Origin: Opitutia bacterium UBA4506
GTDB taxonomy: Bacteria > Verrucomicrobiota > Verrucomicrobiia > Opitutales > Puniceicoccaceae
NCBI GenBank assembly: GCA_002388665.1
Contig: DGMY01000088.1
Coordinates: forward strand, 33,039-97,038
DNA length: 64,000 nucleotides
Direction of reading: 5' to 3'
The notes beneath the pieces were generated by a model that saw only the letters and a list, made by a program, of their open reading frames with translations, was not told the DNA's origin and made no database searches. Numbering within the stretch: the stretch's first letter is position 1; each line of letters starts with the position of its first letter. Shown in pieces: positions 27,102 through 36,222 of this stretch. Position numbers and translations under genes: made by a program.

Positions 27102-27811
27102 CGTTCCACCTCTTCTTCGGTGACCTTTCCGTCGAGGACCCGGATGACCCGGCGTGTCCGGTGGGCGATGGATTCGTCGTGGGTGACGAGGACGAGGGTA
27201 TTGCCCTCGTCGGCGAGATGATCGAATAGCTCGAGTATATTTGCGGCGTTCCGGCTATCGAGATTTCCGGTTGGTTCGTCAGCCAGGAGAATTCTAGGTT
27301 TATTGATCATAGCCCGTGCGATTGCGACGCGTTGGCGCTCTCCTCCGGAAAGCTGGGAGGGGCGATGATGGATGCGATGGCCCAGCCCGACGCGATTGAG
27401 CATCTCGACCGCGGTCTCGTCGGCATTCTCGATCTTGCGGCGGGCGTATTCGACAGGCAGCAGAACATTCTCGATAACGGAAAGACGGGAAAGCAGATTG
27501 AACGATTGAAAGACGAACCCGATCTCGGTCGCGCGGAGCTTTGATCGATCTCCCGGTCGGATGTTGCTGACCTCCCTTTCCCCGAGAAACATCTTACCCC
27601 CTGTTGGCTGGTCCATGAACCCGAGAATATGCATCAACGTGCTCTTGCCGGAGCCGGAAGGACCCAGGATCGCCGAGTAGTCGCCCCGGCAGATACTGAG
27701 ATCCACACCGTCGAGAGCGCGGACGGTGGTCTCACCGAGCTGATACTCTTTGCGGATGCCATCGAGGCGAATGAGGACCTCACCGCGTCGTTTTGGGGTC
27801 GGGGTACTCAT
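27098..27811 (-). CDS. MacB/LolD-type ABC transporter ATP-binding protein
   Basis: A 237-residue ATPase. Walker A is ILGPSGSGKSTLMHILG, the Q-loop is FVFQSFNLLSRLSVIEN, the signature is LSGGERQRVAIARAM, and Walker B is ILLADEPTGNLDSRNAA, with the switch histidine in LVLVTHDESIAH. The GNLDS extension is typical of the MacB/LolD/FtsE group, which drives mechanical work across the envelope rather than substrate transport through the membrane. It overlaps the permease gene by 4 bases and the adaptor gene by 1, so it is made in a fixed ratio with them. Confidence 0.95.
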   Translation of the reverse strand: MSTPTPKRRGEVLIRLDGIRKEYQLGETTVRALDGVDLSICRGDYSAILGPSGSGKSTLMHILGFMDQPTGGKMFLGEREVSNIRPGDRSKLRATEIGFVFQSFNLLSRLSVIENVLLPVEYARRKIENADETAVEMLNRVGLGHRIHHRPSQLSGGERQRVAIARAMINKPRILLADEPTGNLDSRNAANILELFDHLADEGNTLVLVTHDESIAHRTRRVIRVLDGKVTEEEVER

Positions 27812-28908
27812 TATCGGATCGGGCGGGTCATGCGTTCGAGGCCGGGTGGGCGAGTGAGGGACACCTTGTCGCCGATCTCGGCGCCTTCGAGGATTTGAAC
27901 GTATTCCGTATCACTCAGGCCGGTTTTGACAGCGCGGAGCTCATACTCTCCATCGGGCTTTACGATAACCAACGTCTGTTCTCCGCGGATCTTGAAGACT
28001 GCTGAGATGAGAACTGCGGGAACATCGCTCACCGTTTCGATCGGGAAGAGTAGATTGGCCGTGATGCCGGACCGGAGTCGTGGGTCGGTCGCGGGAAACG
28101 TGACCTCTACTGGAAAAACCCGTACACTATTCTCTGCGCTGCCAAATCGGGAAATGTCGGTAATCTGGCCCGTTGCGAGATGATCGGGAATCGAATCGAA
28201 GGAAATCTCAACTGTCGTGTCATCCGAAATACGCATCACATCGACCTCGTTGATCGATGAGCGGACGACTAGCTCGCTGAGATCGTTTACCTTCATCAAC
28301 AGAGTCCCTTGATTGACGGATGTTGCACCGACGATGACCTGGCCCTCGTTTACTGTGAGGTCGGAAACCACCCCTGCTTGCGGGGCCAGAATGGTAGCCT
28401 TATCGAGATTGTCGCGGGCCGTTTCGACGTAGGTGCTGCGCACCTCGAGTTCGAGACGGGCGAGTTCCAAGGCTGTCAGTGAATCCTCCAATTCGCTGGT
28501 ACGCGCGTACTCTTGTTCCGTGAGAAGCTTCAGACGATTGTAGTTTCGTTCTGCTTGTTCGACCCGGAGTTGGTAGGCTTGGAGGTTTCGCTCGGCCTCG
28601 GTAAGTTCGTTTCGCAAAGTATTGCGATCGAGCTCGATCAATTTCTGGCCACGCTCGACAGTGTCTCCGGCCTCGATGAGGATCGTATCGATACGACCGC
28701 TAATCTCGGACCGGACCTCCGTGGAGATCAATGGTTCAACAATCCCAGTGGCTTCGATGTTTTGTTCGATTGTACGTTGGACCACCTCAAAGTTTTGGCG
28801 TTCTTTGGGAGTATCCTTTTCGCGGGATTGGTCCCACGCGTTCCAGAAATACCATCCAGCTCCGCCCAAGGCTGCGAGGATGAGGAGGGAAATAATGGTT
28901 TTCTTCAT
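27811..28908 (-). CDS. MacA-like periplasmic adaptor (HlyD/RND membrane-fusion family)
   Basis: A 365-residue adaptor with an N-terminal membrane anchor (IISLLILAALGGAGWYFW, residues 5-22). A first half-lipoyl segment covers about 45-85 (VEPLISTEVRSEISGRID), followed by a coiled-coil hairpin (about 90-160, rich in Leu, Glu and Arg), the second lipoyl half (TILAPQAGVVSDLTVNEGQ), and a barrel and membrane-proximal domain. Such proteins bridge the MacB permease and TolC. Its gene overlaps that of the TolC protein by 4 bases (ATGA) and the ATPase gene by 1. Confidence 0.92.
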   Translation of the reverse strand: MKKTIISLLILAALGGAGWYFWNAWDQSREKDTPKERQNFEVVQRTIEQNIEATGIVEPLISTEVRSEISGRIDTILIEAGDTVERGQKLIELDRNTLRNELTEAERNLQAYQLRVEQAERNYNRLKLLTEQEYARTSELEDSLTALELARLELEVRSTYVETARDNLDKATILAPQAGVVSDLTVNEGQVIVGATSVNQGTLLMKVNDLSELVVRSSINEVDVMRISDDTTVEISFDSIPDHLATGQITDISRFGSAENSVRVFPVEVTFPATDPRLRSGITANLLFPIETVSDVPAVLISAVFKIRGEQTLVIVKPDGEYELRAVKTGLSDTEYVQILEGAEIGDKVSLTRPPGLERMTRPIR

Positions 28909-30470
28909 GATTGCGGCTCCTGAGGAGTGATGTCTGCCGTTGAAAGATTCCGGCCGAAGAGAGTCTGCGGGTTGAACCCGTTGCGTCGGAAAATGCTACC
29001 GTCGAGCTGGCCGAGTCGAGTATGAGCCAGAATGGTCGCGAGGGTCGCGTTGACCTCGCGCAGACGGGCATCATCGAGCTGTCGGGCTGCGTCCAATACA
29101 TCGCTGATATCGGAAAGACCTCTCTCCCGCCTCGCCTCTTCGGCTTGGAGAACCTCTTCGCGCAAGAGGACCGTGGCGCGCGCGGAGTTGAGTTGCGCAC
29201 GACCATTTTCGAGTTGTCTCCATGCGGTTCGCACCTCTTGGCGGACAAGGGCCTCAGCTCGATCAATTTGAATTTGGGTCTGGCGGAAGCGTAGGAGATT
29301 CTGGCGGTTGCGGGCCTTTTCCTCGTTAAATCCCCAGGGGAAACTGACCTCAAGGCCGGCACTCCATTGGTAGCCGTCGCGCGCCCACGCCTGATCGTAG
29401 GAAGCCCCCAGCTCGTCTTCGCGGCCGAGGTAGTCTCCAGTCAGCACGAGGTCGAGGTCGGGGCGGATGGAATTGTTGGAGATCAGTAGATCGTATTGGC
29501 GCTGGTCGAGTTGCTTTTCGAGAGCACGGCGATCGGGATCGAAGGCGAGGGCCTCGCTGAGGATCTTGGCAATGGTATCGGTCTCGACGGGAGGTTCGGG
29601 GAGGCTGATTGTAGAAAATCGGGCCGAGGGATTTTGTAGGTTTTCTCCAAGGATGAAACGAAGGCGATCCTTCTGGTCGGCGAGATCCTTTTCAAATTCG
29701 AGCCGTGCTTCCAGGCGGGTGGCGAGTTCGGCCTGAGCCTGCAGAATATCGGATCGAGTGGCCAGACCGAGATCAAACTCCCGTTGGGTCCGATCGAGGA
29801 TGGTCTTGGCTAGATCGACACTGGACTGGTTGAGGGCTAGACGGCGCCGGGCAGCAGAGACTTCCCAGTAGGCGTTGATCAGGGTTTCAAAGAAGTCTGC
29901 GAGGGAGCTTTCATACTCGATTTGACTTTGCTGAAAGCCCGCCTTGGCCCGTTTTACTGGGGCCAGGTTGACGTCGGTACCAAAATTTCTCAGCAACGGT
30001 TGTCGCAGCTGCACACCGAACTCCGACCGGTAGTCGGGATCGAGAAGAGCATTGGATGAATTGGTTTCGTGCCGGTTGAATCCCGTACCGGCGCGTACCT
30101 CGGTTCCCGGACTAAACCGCTTCGAGACGAAGGCATCCGCATCCATGTTTTGATCCTGAGGCTGGGAGGCTCCCTCGAGAGTACTTGCGGCTTGGGAGGA
30201 TTGCGATTCGTTCCAAGAGACGGATGCACCCAATTGCGGATCGAATACGGATTCAGCGATGGCCGTGTCTTCCAGCGCGATTCGCGGGTTGAGGGTTTCA
30301 ACCCGTAGGCTAAAATTCGATTGTAAGCCGAGCTGGAGAGCTTCCCGTAGAGGGAGTACCAGTTCTTCAGGGGGTTCATCCTCGGGAATAGGTTCAATAT
30401 CAAATTCGGTCTCTACTGCGGAGAGATAGGTTCCGAGAAGGAAAGCGAGCATGAACCGGGGCAGATGCAT
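28905..30470 (-). CDS. TolC-family outer-membrane channel
   Basis: I choose the ATG at 30470, which gives a signal peptide (MHLPRFMLAFLLGTYLSA) and 521 residues; another ATG at 30503 adds 11 unlikely residues. The protein has the two TolC-type repeats, each with a long helical hairpin: the first starts LREALQLGLQSNFSLRVETL, and the second carries QIQIDRAEALVRQEVRTAW and the preceding strand segment. Trimeric channels of this family cross the outer membrane and periplasm. It is the first gene of the pump operon. It is not the same gene as the NodT-like lipoprotein at the left edge, which belongs to a different branch. Confidence 0.9.
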   Translation of the reverse strand: MHLPRFMLAFLLGTYLSAVETEFDIEPIPEDEPPEELVLPLREALQLGLQSNFSLRVETLNPRIALEDTAIAESVFDPQLGASVSWNESQSSQAASTLEGASQPQDQNMDADAFVSKRFSPGTEVRAGTGFNRHETNSSNALLDPDYRSEFGVQLRQPLLRNFGTDVNLAPVKRAKAGFQQSQIEYESSLADFFETLINAYWEVSAARRRLALNQSSVDLAKTILDRTQREFDLGLATRSDILQAQAELATRLEARLEFEKDLADQKDRLRFILGENLQNPSARFSTISLPEPPVETDTIAKILSEALAFDPDRRALEKQLDQRQYDLLISNNSIRPDLDLVLTGDYLGREDELGASYDQAWARDGYQWSAGLEVSFPWGFNEEKARNRQNLLRFRQTQIQIDRAEALVRQEVRTAWRQLENGRAQLNSARATVLLREEVLQAEEARRERGLSDISDVLDAARQLDDARLREVNATLATILAHTRLGQLDGSIFRRNGFNPQTLFGRNLSTADITPQEPQS

Positions 30471-30558
30471 AAGGCAATAACGTGAACAGATTTTGTTGCC
30501 CACGCAAAAAGAATGCGGGATCTATTCGAAAAAAGTGGGAGATCCGGAAAGAGTGTGT

Positions 30559-31260
30559 CTACCCGGTGGTGGAGTTGCGGATATATTCCAAAGCCTGGCG
30601 TGCGGCCTCGGTTTCGGCGGCCTTTTTTGACGTACCGGTTCCGCGTCCCACGATTGCATCACCGATGCGGACTGAAGCCTCAAACGTCCTGTCGTGTGGA
30701 GGACCTTCAATCTTCTCGATCGCATATTCGGGAAGTTCTTCGGGGGAACTGGATTGCAGAGACTCCTGGAGTGCGCCCTTGGGGTTCTCCTCGACATTCT
30801 TAAACGTATCGACATCGAAAGAGCGGGCTTCAAACAGTTTGTTCAGCACACTGCGTGTCGCTTCGAGCCCCCCATCGAGATAGATCGCGCCGAAAAGTGC
30901 TTCGAGAGCATCTTCGAGAGCCGCTTGATTCAGGTGGGTTGAATTCTGGCGAGCGATAGGGCCGAGAATGAGGAAATCCTGCAATTGAATCGTGCGCGCT
31001 AACTCGGCGAGTGAAGGCCCTCGCACCAAGCTGGCTCTGGATGTCGTCATCGGACCTTCGGGAGCCCCCGGATTCTCTGAATAGAGCTTCTCGGACACGG
31101 CCAGCTCAAGAACCGCATCCCCTAGGAATTCGAGGCGCTGATTCGACTCCTCGGACAGACCCTCGGCCAGTGCAGAGGGGTGGGTGAGCGAAATCTCGAG
31201 TAATCCGGGATCGCGAAAGTGGTACCCCAACTTCTCTTCAATCTCGCTCGTCCTCGTCAT
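30559..31260 (-). CDS. rnc: Ribonuclease III
   Basis: RNase III cuts double-stranded RNA, including rRNA precursors. The 233-residue protein has the RNase III signature NQRLEFLGDAVLELAVSE (40-57) with the acidic residues E44 and D48, and the second acidic site in LEDALEALFGAIYLDGG. A C-terminal double-stranded RNA binding domain (about 160-228) ends GTSKKAAETEAARQALEYI. Its ATG overlaps the stop of parA by 4 bases, so the pair is translationally coupled. Confidence 0.96.
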   Translation of the reverse strand: MTRTSEIEEKLGYHFRDPGLLEISLTHPSALAEGLSEESNQRLEFLGDAVLELAVSEKLYSENPGAPEGPMTTSRASLVRGPSLAELARTIQLQDFLILGPIARQNSTHLNQAALEDALEALFGAIYLDGGLEATRSVLNKLFEARSFDVDTFKNVEENPKGALQESLQSSSPEELPEYAIEKIEGPPHDRTFEASVRIGDAIVGRGTGTSKKAAETEAARQALEYIRNSTTG

Positions 31261-32051
31261 TGAGCAGAGGCAGGTTTCAACTTGAACCGGGTAATGAACT
31301 CGTTGGCTAGCTTCTCATAGGCCAAGGCCCCGGAGCTGGACTTCTCATACTCAAAAATCGTCTGCCCAAAACTGGGCGCTTCCGTGAGACGGATGTTCCT
31401 CGGGATGATTGAAGAAAATACCTGATCGCCAAAGTGAGATCTGACCTCTGACACCACCTGATTGGAAAGGTTTGTACGGATGTCGAACATCGTCATCAGG
31501 ATGCCGGCGAGGTTCAGGTTGGCATTGACGCCTCCCTCCTGAATCTGCTTTTGCATGCTGAGAATCTCACCAAGGCCTTCCATGGCCAAGTACTCGCATT
31601 GCAGGGCGACCACCAAATAATCAGCGGCAGCGAGAGCATTGAGAGAGAGAACTGTCGATGAAGGAGGGCAGTCGAGAAGGATTGCGCCAAAGTCGTATTC
31701 CTCACGAAGCGCATCGATCAATCCCTTGAATCGAAACAGGTAGTCCGCGTCTCGTGGAAGCTCAACCTCCGTGGCAACCAGATCGCGCTCGGATCGGATC
31801 ACAAAGAGATGATCTCTCCCCGACTCGACGATTTTCTCAGAGAGAGTCCCTTCACCCATAAGGGGACCGTAGGAGCTGGATCCCTCTTCCTTTTCGAGAC
31901 CAAGACCGCTGGTGGCGTTTGCCTGGGGGTCCAAATCCACGAGAAGGGTGTCAATGCCTTGCGCCGCAAGTCCGGCAGATAGGTTTACGGCAGAAGTCGT
32001 TTTACCGACCCCGCCTTTCTGGTTTGCTATCGCGAATACTGGACTCTCCAT
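31257..32051 (-). CDS. ParA/Soj-family ATPase
   Basis: A 264-residue P-loop ATPase of the Soj/ParA type. The deviant Walker A motif is NQKGGVGKTTSAVNLSAGL (residues 10-28), with LLVDLDPQANATSGLG as motif II and AILLDCPPSS as motif III. The length and lack of an N-terminal DNA-binding domain fit chromosomal Soj rather than plasmid ParA. A parB gene normally lies next to soj, but here the neighbour is rnc, coupled by a 4-base overlap; no parS-like palindrome is obvious. It may act with a ParB elsewhere. A terminator separates it from sdhB. Confidence 0.9.
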   Translation of the reverse strand: MESPVFAIANQKGGVGKTTSAVNLSAGLAAQGIDTLLVDLDPQANATSGLGLEKEEGSSSYGPLMGEGTLSEKIVESGRDHLFVIRSERDLVATEVELPRDADYLFRFKGLIDALREEYDFGAILLDCPPSSTVLSLNALAAADYLVVALQCEYLAMEGLGEILSMQKQIQEGGVNANLNLAGILMTMFDIRTNLSNQVVSEVRSHFGDQVFSSIIPRNIRLTEAPSFGQTIFEYEKSSSGALAYEKLANEFITRFKLKPASAQ

Positions 32052-32253
32052 GAATTACGGGAGTGTTCGGATCCATCGACTGGAAGCAAGAAAAAGGAAC
32101 GCTTTCACAGAGGATCGCCAGAAGAAGACCGTTCACTCGCGGAATCCATTGTCAGACAAAAATGGATTGACCGGAAGCGGAGCGGGCGGGAAGGTGTGAG
32201 TTTTGCCTGATCTAGGTTAGCGGGTAAAAAAGAAATTGACGGGTTTTGGGTAC

Positions 32254-32284
32254 AAAAAAGCCCTTCCGCAATTGGAAGGGCTTT
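32254..32284 (-). terminator. Rho-independent terminator after sdhB
   Basis: Reading on the reverse strand, AAGCCCTTCC pairs with GGAAGGGCTT around a 6-base loop, followed by T residues. It lies 20 bases after the sdhB stop and closes the sdhCAB operon. Confidence 0.88.
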
Positions 32285-32304
32285 GTGAAAGAGGGGGGGG
32301 CTGA

Positions 32305-33066
32305 TCAGCCTGCTTTGGAGAAGAAGCTTCGAACGGAGGCGAGGGCGTAGTCGCGATTCATCTTTGCGATTACGTCTAGCTTGATCTCCTTGGGGCAGGC
32401 CTCCTGGCATTCGCCGTAGTTTGTGCAGTTTCCGAAACCTGCGTCGTCCATGGCGTGAACGACGGAGAGTACGCGGCGGTCGCGTTCGGCTTTGCCTTGT
32501 GGGAGAGAGTTCAGGTGAGTGACCTTGGCGCCGGAAAAGAGCATGGCGGATCCATTGGGGCACGCGGCCACGCAGGCACCACAGCCGATGCAGGCTGCGG
32601 CATCCATTGCTTTGTCGGCGACCTCTTTTCCGATGGGGGTGAGGTTGGCGTCCTGGGCGCTTCCGGTACGGGCGGTGATAAAGCCGCCGGCTTGGATAAT
32701 GCCGTCGAAGGCGGTGCGGTCGACGATCAGGTCTTTTTGCACGGGGAAGGCCTTTGCGCGCCACGGCTCGATCGTGATCGTGTCACCATCCTTGAAATGG
32801 CGCATGTGCAATTGGCAGGCGGTCGTTGCTTTTTCTGGACCGTGGGCGTGACCATTGATCATCATCGAGCACATCCCGCAGATTCCCTCGCGACAGTCGT
32901 GGTCGAACGCGACGGGGGATTGCCCCTTGTCGACTAGTTGCTCGTTGAGAATATCGAGCATTTCGAGGAAGGACGAATCCTCGGACACATCATCGAGATC
33001 GTAGCCTTCAAAACCGCCGGGGTTGTTGGCGTTTTTCTGTCTCCAAATTTTAAGGTGAAGTTTCAT
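32305..33066 (-). CDS. sdhB: Succinate dehydrogenase iron-sulfur subunit
   Basis: A 253-residue subunit carrying all three iron-sulfur clusters. The [2Fe-2S] ligands lie in CREGICGMCSMMINGHAH, the [4Fe-4S] ligands in CIGCGACVAACPNGSAML and the third cluster in NCTNYGECQEACPKEI. It passes electrons from SdhA to the membrane subunit. The spacing and wording of the motifs match the Bacteroidetes/epsilon-type SdhB rather than the E. coli form. It is the last gene of sdhCAB, 19 bases after sdhA. Confidence 0.95.
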   Translation of the reverse strand: MKLHLKIWRQKNANNPGGFEGYDLDDVSEDSSFLEMLDILNEQLVDKGQSPVAFDHDCREGICGMCSMMINGHAHGPEKATTACQLHMRHFKDGDTITIEPWRAKAFPVQKDLIVDRTAFDGIIQAGGFITARTGSAQDANLTPIGKEVADKAMDAAACIGCGACVAACPNGSAMLFSGAKVTHLNSLPQGKAERDRRVLSVVHAMDDAGFGNCTNYGECQEACPKEIKLDVIAKMNRDYALASVRSFFSKAG

Positions 33067-33085
33067 CAGTTCTATTCCTTTTGAA

Positions 33086-35065
33086 TTACTTGTAGCTACG
33101 GGTCGCGAATTTTACTTCTTCGTATTCGAGCATCTCCTTGTGGAGGGAGGGAACCTGATCCTCTCCTTCGAATTTCCAGATCCCGACGAAACCGAACTCG
33201 TCGTCATGTCGCTTGGCCTCTCCCGGGGAGAGGTAGCCGGATTGAACAATCTCGTCTTCTTCGGTGTATTGGTGTTCGACGCGGAAGTGGCCACCGCAGG
33301 ATTCTTCGCGCATGAGAGCATCGCGGCACATCAGTTCGCCGAAGTCCATGAAGTCGGCCACGCGTCCTGCGCGTTCGAGCTCTTGGTTGATCTCATTGGC
33401 GTCTCCGACGACTTTGACGTTTTCCCAGAACTCCTTCTTCAGGGCTTGGATCTCGACAATTGCCTGCTCGAGACCGGCCTTGTCGCGGGCCATTCCGCAC
33501 TTGGACCAAGTGATGTCTCCGAGACGCTTGTGGAAGCTGCGTGGGCTTTCGGTCCCTTGAATGGACAAGAGCTTGTCGATCTTTGCCCGGACATCGGATT
33601 CGGCCTGTTCAAACTCGGGTGCGTCGGTGGTTACCTTGCCGGCGGCCGCCAGGCCTTGGGTTCCGAGGTAGTTCCCGACTGTGTACGGGAGGACAAAATA
33701 CCCATCGGCGAGGCCCTGCATGAGTGCAGACGCGCCGAGTCGGTTGGCACCGTGATCGGAAAAGTTTGCTTCTCCGGCGACGAAAAGGCCGGGGAGGTTG
33801 CTCTCGAGATTATAATCAACCCAGAGACCACCCATTGTATAGTGGACGGCGGGATAGATCATCATCGGCGTCGTATATGGATCGTCGCCGGTGATTCGAT
33901 TGTACATATCGAAGAGATTCCCGTAGCGCTCGGCGATGGTGTCTTTACCAAACCGCTGAATCGCGTCGCGGAAATCGAGGAAGACCCCGAGACCGGTACT
34001 GGCGATACCGCGACCGTCGTCGCAGGCTTCCTTGGCGGCGCGGGAGGAAATGTCGCGAGGCGCAAGATTTCCGAAGGACGGATACTTTCGCTCCAGGTAG
34101 TAGTCGCGCTCGTCTTCGGGGACATCGCCCGGATGCATTTTACCCTCGCGAATCTTTTTGGCAGTTTCGCGGTCTTTGGGTGCCCAGACCCGCCCGTCGT
34201 TCCGAAGGGACTCGGACATGAGGGTCAGTTTCGATTGCTGATCCCCGTGCACCGGAATGCAGGTCGGGTGAATTTGAGTGTAGCAAGGATTGGCGAAACC
34301 AGCCCCCCGGCGGTAGGCGCGGAAGGCGGCGGTGACATTGCAGCCCTGCGCGTTGGTCGAGAGGAAGAACGCATTGCCGTATCCTCCGGTTGCGAGGATG
34401 ACGCAATCTCCGGCGAAGCGCTCGATCTTCCCGTCGACGAGATTGCGGGTGATGATCCCCTTGGCGTGACCGTCGACAAGGACGACATCGAGCATCTCAT
34501 GTCGATTGTACATCTTTACCTGACCGAGACCGATCTGACGGCTGAGTTGCTGGTAGGCACCGAGAAGGAGTTGCTGGCCGGTTTGGCCGCGGGCATAGAA
34601 CGTACGGCTGACCTGTGCGCCCCCGAATGAACGGTTTGCGAGGAGCCCTCCGTATTCGCGGGCGAACGGAACACCTTGAGCGACGCATTGGTCGATGATG
34701 TTGCCGGAAACTTCGGCCAAGCGGTAAACATTGGCTTCACGTGAGCGGAAATCACCGCCCTTCACCGTGTCGTAGAACAGGCGGAACGTACTGTCGCCGT
34801 CGTTTTGATAATTCTTGGAAGCGTTGATACCTCCTTGAGCGGCGATACTGTGGGCGCGGCGTGGGCTGTCCTGGTAGCAGAAGCAGCTGACATTGTAACC
34901 CATCTCTGCGAGAGAGGCAGCGGCGGCGCCTCCTGCGAGACCTGACCCCACGATGATGACGTGGTATTTCCGGCGGTTGGCTGGATTGACCAATTTGATC
35001 TTGGTTTTGTGTTTCGTCCACTTCTGGTCGAGTGGGCCTTCCGGGATGTTTGCGTTAAATTCCAT
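33086..35065 (-). CDS. sdhA: Succinate dehydrogenase flavoprotein subunit
   Basis: A 659-residue flavoprotein oxidising succinate to fumarate in the TCA cycle. The FAD-binding Rossmann motif is VIIVGSGLAGGAAAASLAE (38-56), the FAD-linking His segment is RRAHSIAAQGGINASKN, and YTQIHPTCIPVHG and GANRLGASALMQGLADGYF give the active site and C-terminal FAD contact. The 659-residue length, longer than the E. coli type, and the GGLWVDYNLESNLPGLFVAGE segment fit the non-classical SdhA of Bacteroidetes, Chlamydiae and Verrucomicrobia. A large open frame on the opposite strand is a shadow of this gene. Confidence 0.97.
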   Translation of the reverse strand: MEFNANIPEGPLDQKWTKHKTKIKLVNPANRRKYHVIIVGSGLAGGAAAASLAEMGYNVSCFCYQDSPRRAHSIAAQGGINASKNYQNDGDSTFRLFYDTVKGGDFRSREANVYRLAEVSGNIIDQCVAQGVPFAREYGGLLANRSFGGAQVSRTFYARGQTGQQLLLGAYQQLSRQIGLGQVKMYNRHEMLDVVLVDGHAKGIITRNLVDGKIERFAGDCVILATGGYGNAFFLSTNAQGCNVTAAFRAYRRGAGFANPCYTQIHPTCIPVHGDQQSKLTLMSESLRNDGRVWAPKDRETAKKIREGKMHPGDVPEDERDYYLERKYPSFGNLAPRDISSRAAKEACDDGRGIASTGLGVFLDFRDAIQRFGKDTIAERYGNLFDMYNRITGDDPYTTPMMIYPAVHYTMGGLWVDYNLESNLPGLFVAGEANFSDHGANRLGASALMQGLADGYFVLPYTVGNYLGTQGLAAAGKVTTDAPEFEQAESDVRAKIDKLLSIQGTESPRSFHKRLGDITWSKCGMARDKAGLEQAIVEIQALKKEFWENVKVVGDANEINQELERAGRVADFMDFGELMCRDALMREESCGGHFRVEHQYTEEDEIVQSGYLSPGEAKRHDDEFGFVGIWKFEGEDQVPSLHKEMLEYEEVKFATRSYK

Positions 35066-35086
35066 GACGTGTGTTCCTTCGCAAAA

Positions 35087-35875
35087 TTAGTGTTTAGCCG
35101 ATTCGGGGTAGGAGACGTAGATCGGTGTCTCTCCATCCCAGTTTTCAGTGGCCTGGCGGATCTCGGAGGCGTAGACAATATCAGGTCCGCCGTACCAGGA
35201 GATCAGCGATGTGATCGGGATGATGGCGAAGCCGGCAAAGATGAGCAGACCGAATGCGAGGGCAAACCGGTTCAGGCGAGTTCGCCAAATTTCGTTCCGG
35301 AAGCCGAGGGATTGAAACATACTGGAAACACCGTGAGAGAGGTGCCAGCAGAGGAGGGCCATCGCGAGAATGTAGAAAGCGGACACCCCAACATTGGAAA
35401 ATCCGAGGACGATCATTGCGTAGGCGTCCTGCGAGTCTTTCCCATCAATATCGAAGCGCAAATTGCGGAAGGCCGGATCGATACTCTGGACCGTGAAGTG
35501 AAGGAGGTGGAAAATGATGAAGGCGAGAACGATCAGCCCCGAGTACTTCATCGTCCGTGCGGCGAACGACGCTTGAATCAGCTGTTGGTCCTCATAGGTT
35601 TCGGGCCGAGCCTTGCGATTCTCGATGACCAGCAAAACGGCGGATACGATGTGGAGGACGACGGCGACCAGCAAGACGATGCGTACGACCCAGAGTACCT
35701 CCCACGGAAGAATGTGGTGGAGGAAGTAGGCGTATTTATTGATCGCCTCGGGCGGACCAAACACCTGTAGGTTTCCCAGCATGTGGCCGAGAACAAATCC
35801 GACAAGTATCAAGCCAGTGATGGCCATCACAAATTTCTTCGCGAGAGATGTGCGGAATAATCCGATGGGACTCAT
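35087..35875 (-). CDS. sdhC: Succinate dehydrogenase cytochrome b558 subunit
   Basis: A 262-residue membrane protein with about five membrane helices (near 17-38, 58-78, 112-130, 160-180 and 204-222), as in the single-subunit type B succinate:quinone reductases that bind two hemes. Candidate heme ligands are histidines in GHMLGNLQVF, LHHILPWEV, FHLLHFTVQ and CWHLSHGVSS. It anchors SdhAB and reduces menaquinone or a related quinone. It is the first gene of the operon, so its promoter lies in the 347-base gap on its upstream side. Confidence 0.93.
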   Translation of the reverse strand: MSPIGLFRTSLAKKFVMAITGLILVGFVLGHMLGNLQVFGPPEAINKYAYFLHHILPWEVLWVVRIVLLVAVVLHIVSAVLLVIENRKARPETYEDQQLIQASFAARTMKYSGLIVLAFIIFHLLHFTVQSIDPAFRNLRFDIDGKDSQDAYAMIVLGFSNVGVSAFYILAMALLCWHLSHGVSSMFQSLGFRNEIWRTRLNRFALAFGLLIFAGFAIIPITSLISWYGGPDIVYASEIRQATENWDGETPIYVSYPESAKH

Positions 35876-36222
35876 TATTTTCCTTATTCTGTATGTTGAA
35901 AGCTATTCGAGAGGGTTATACCCTGATCGGGCGAGTGCAATGCCGTTTTCGGAGAAGTTCCATTTCTATAAACATTTCTTTACCTCTTGATTAGCAGAAC
36001 TATTGAAAGGTCGGGAATCGAGAATGGTTCTCATTATTTTGGCATGAGAAAGTGGATCTGAGGGGTGGGGAGATTGGGTGGATTGCGGGCTGAACCGATC
36101 CATTTTTAGGCTCTGATTTCGGGCGGGCCGGATCGCGGTGGAGAGCTCGTACGCAGCGAAATGATTTGCGGAGTAGGATTTCTAGTGGACACCGATGGGT
36201 GACTGCATCATACCGCGATTAG
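35876..36222. other. 347-base divergent intergenic region between sdhC and ilvE
   Basis: The region must hold promoters for sdhCAB (reverse) and ilvE (forward). I see no RNA gene or riboswitch. The only notable element is a partial palindrome with 14 of 19 matches to the Fur-box consensus at 36020-36038. The stretch from 35940 to 36050 is AT-richer than its surroundings. Confidence 0.5.
36020..36038. promoter_or_regulatory. Candidate Fur-box-like operator
   Basis: The 19-base site GAGAATGGTTCTCATTATT contains the inverted repeat GAGAA-TGG-TTCTC, and agrees at 14 of 19 positions with the classical Fur consensus. Its place 145 bases upstream of sdhC, which needs iron, makes iron control possible. 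One site found by eye may be chance. Confidence 0.25.

Noticed and set aside
33140..34630. 496-residue open frame on the plus strand opposite sdhA
   Set aside because: It is the reverse shadow of the well supported sdhA gene, a common effect of GC-rich third positions; its translation shows no family motif.
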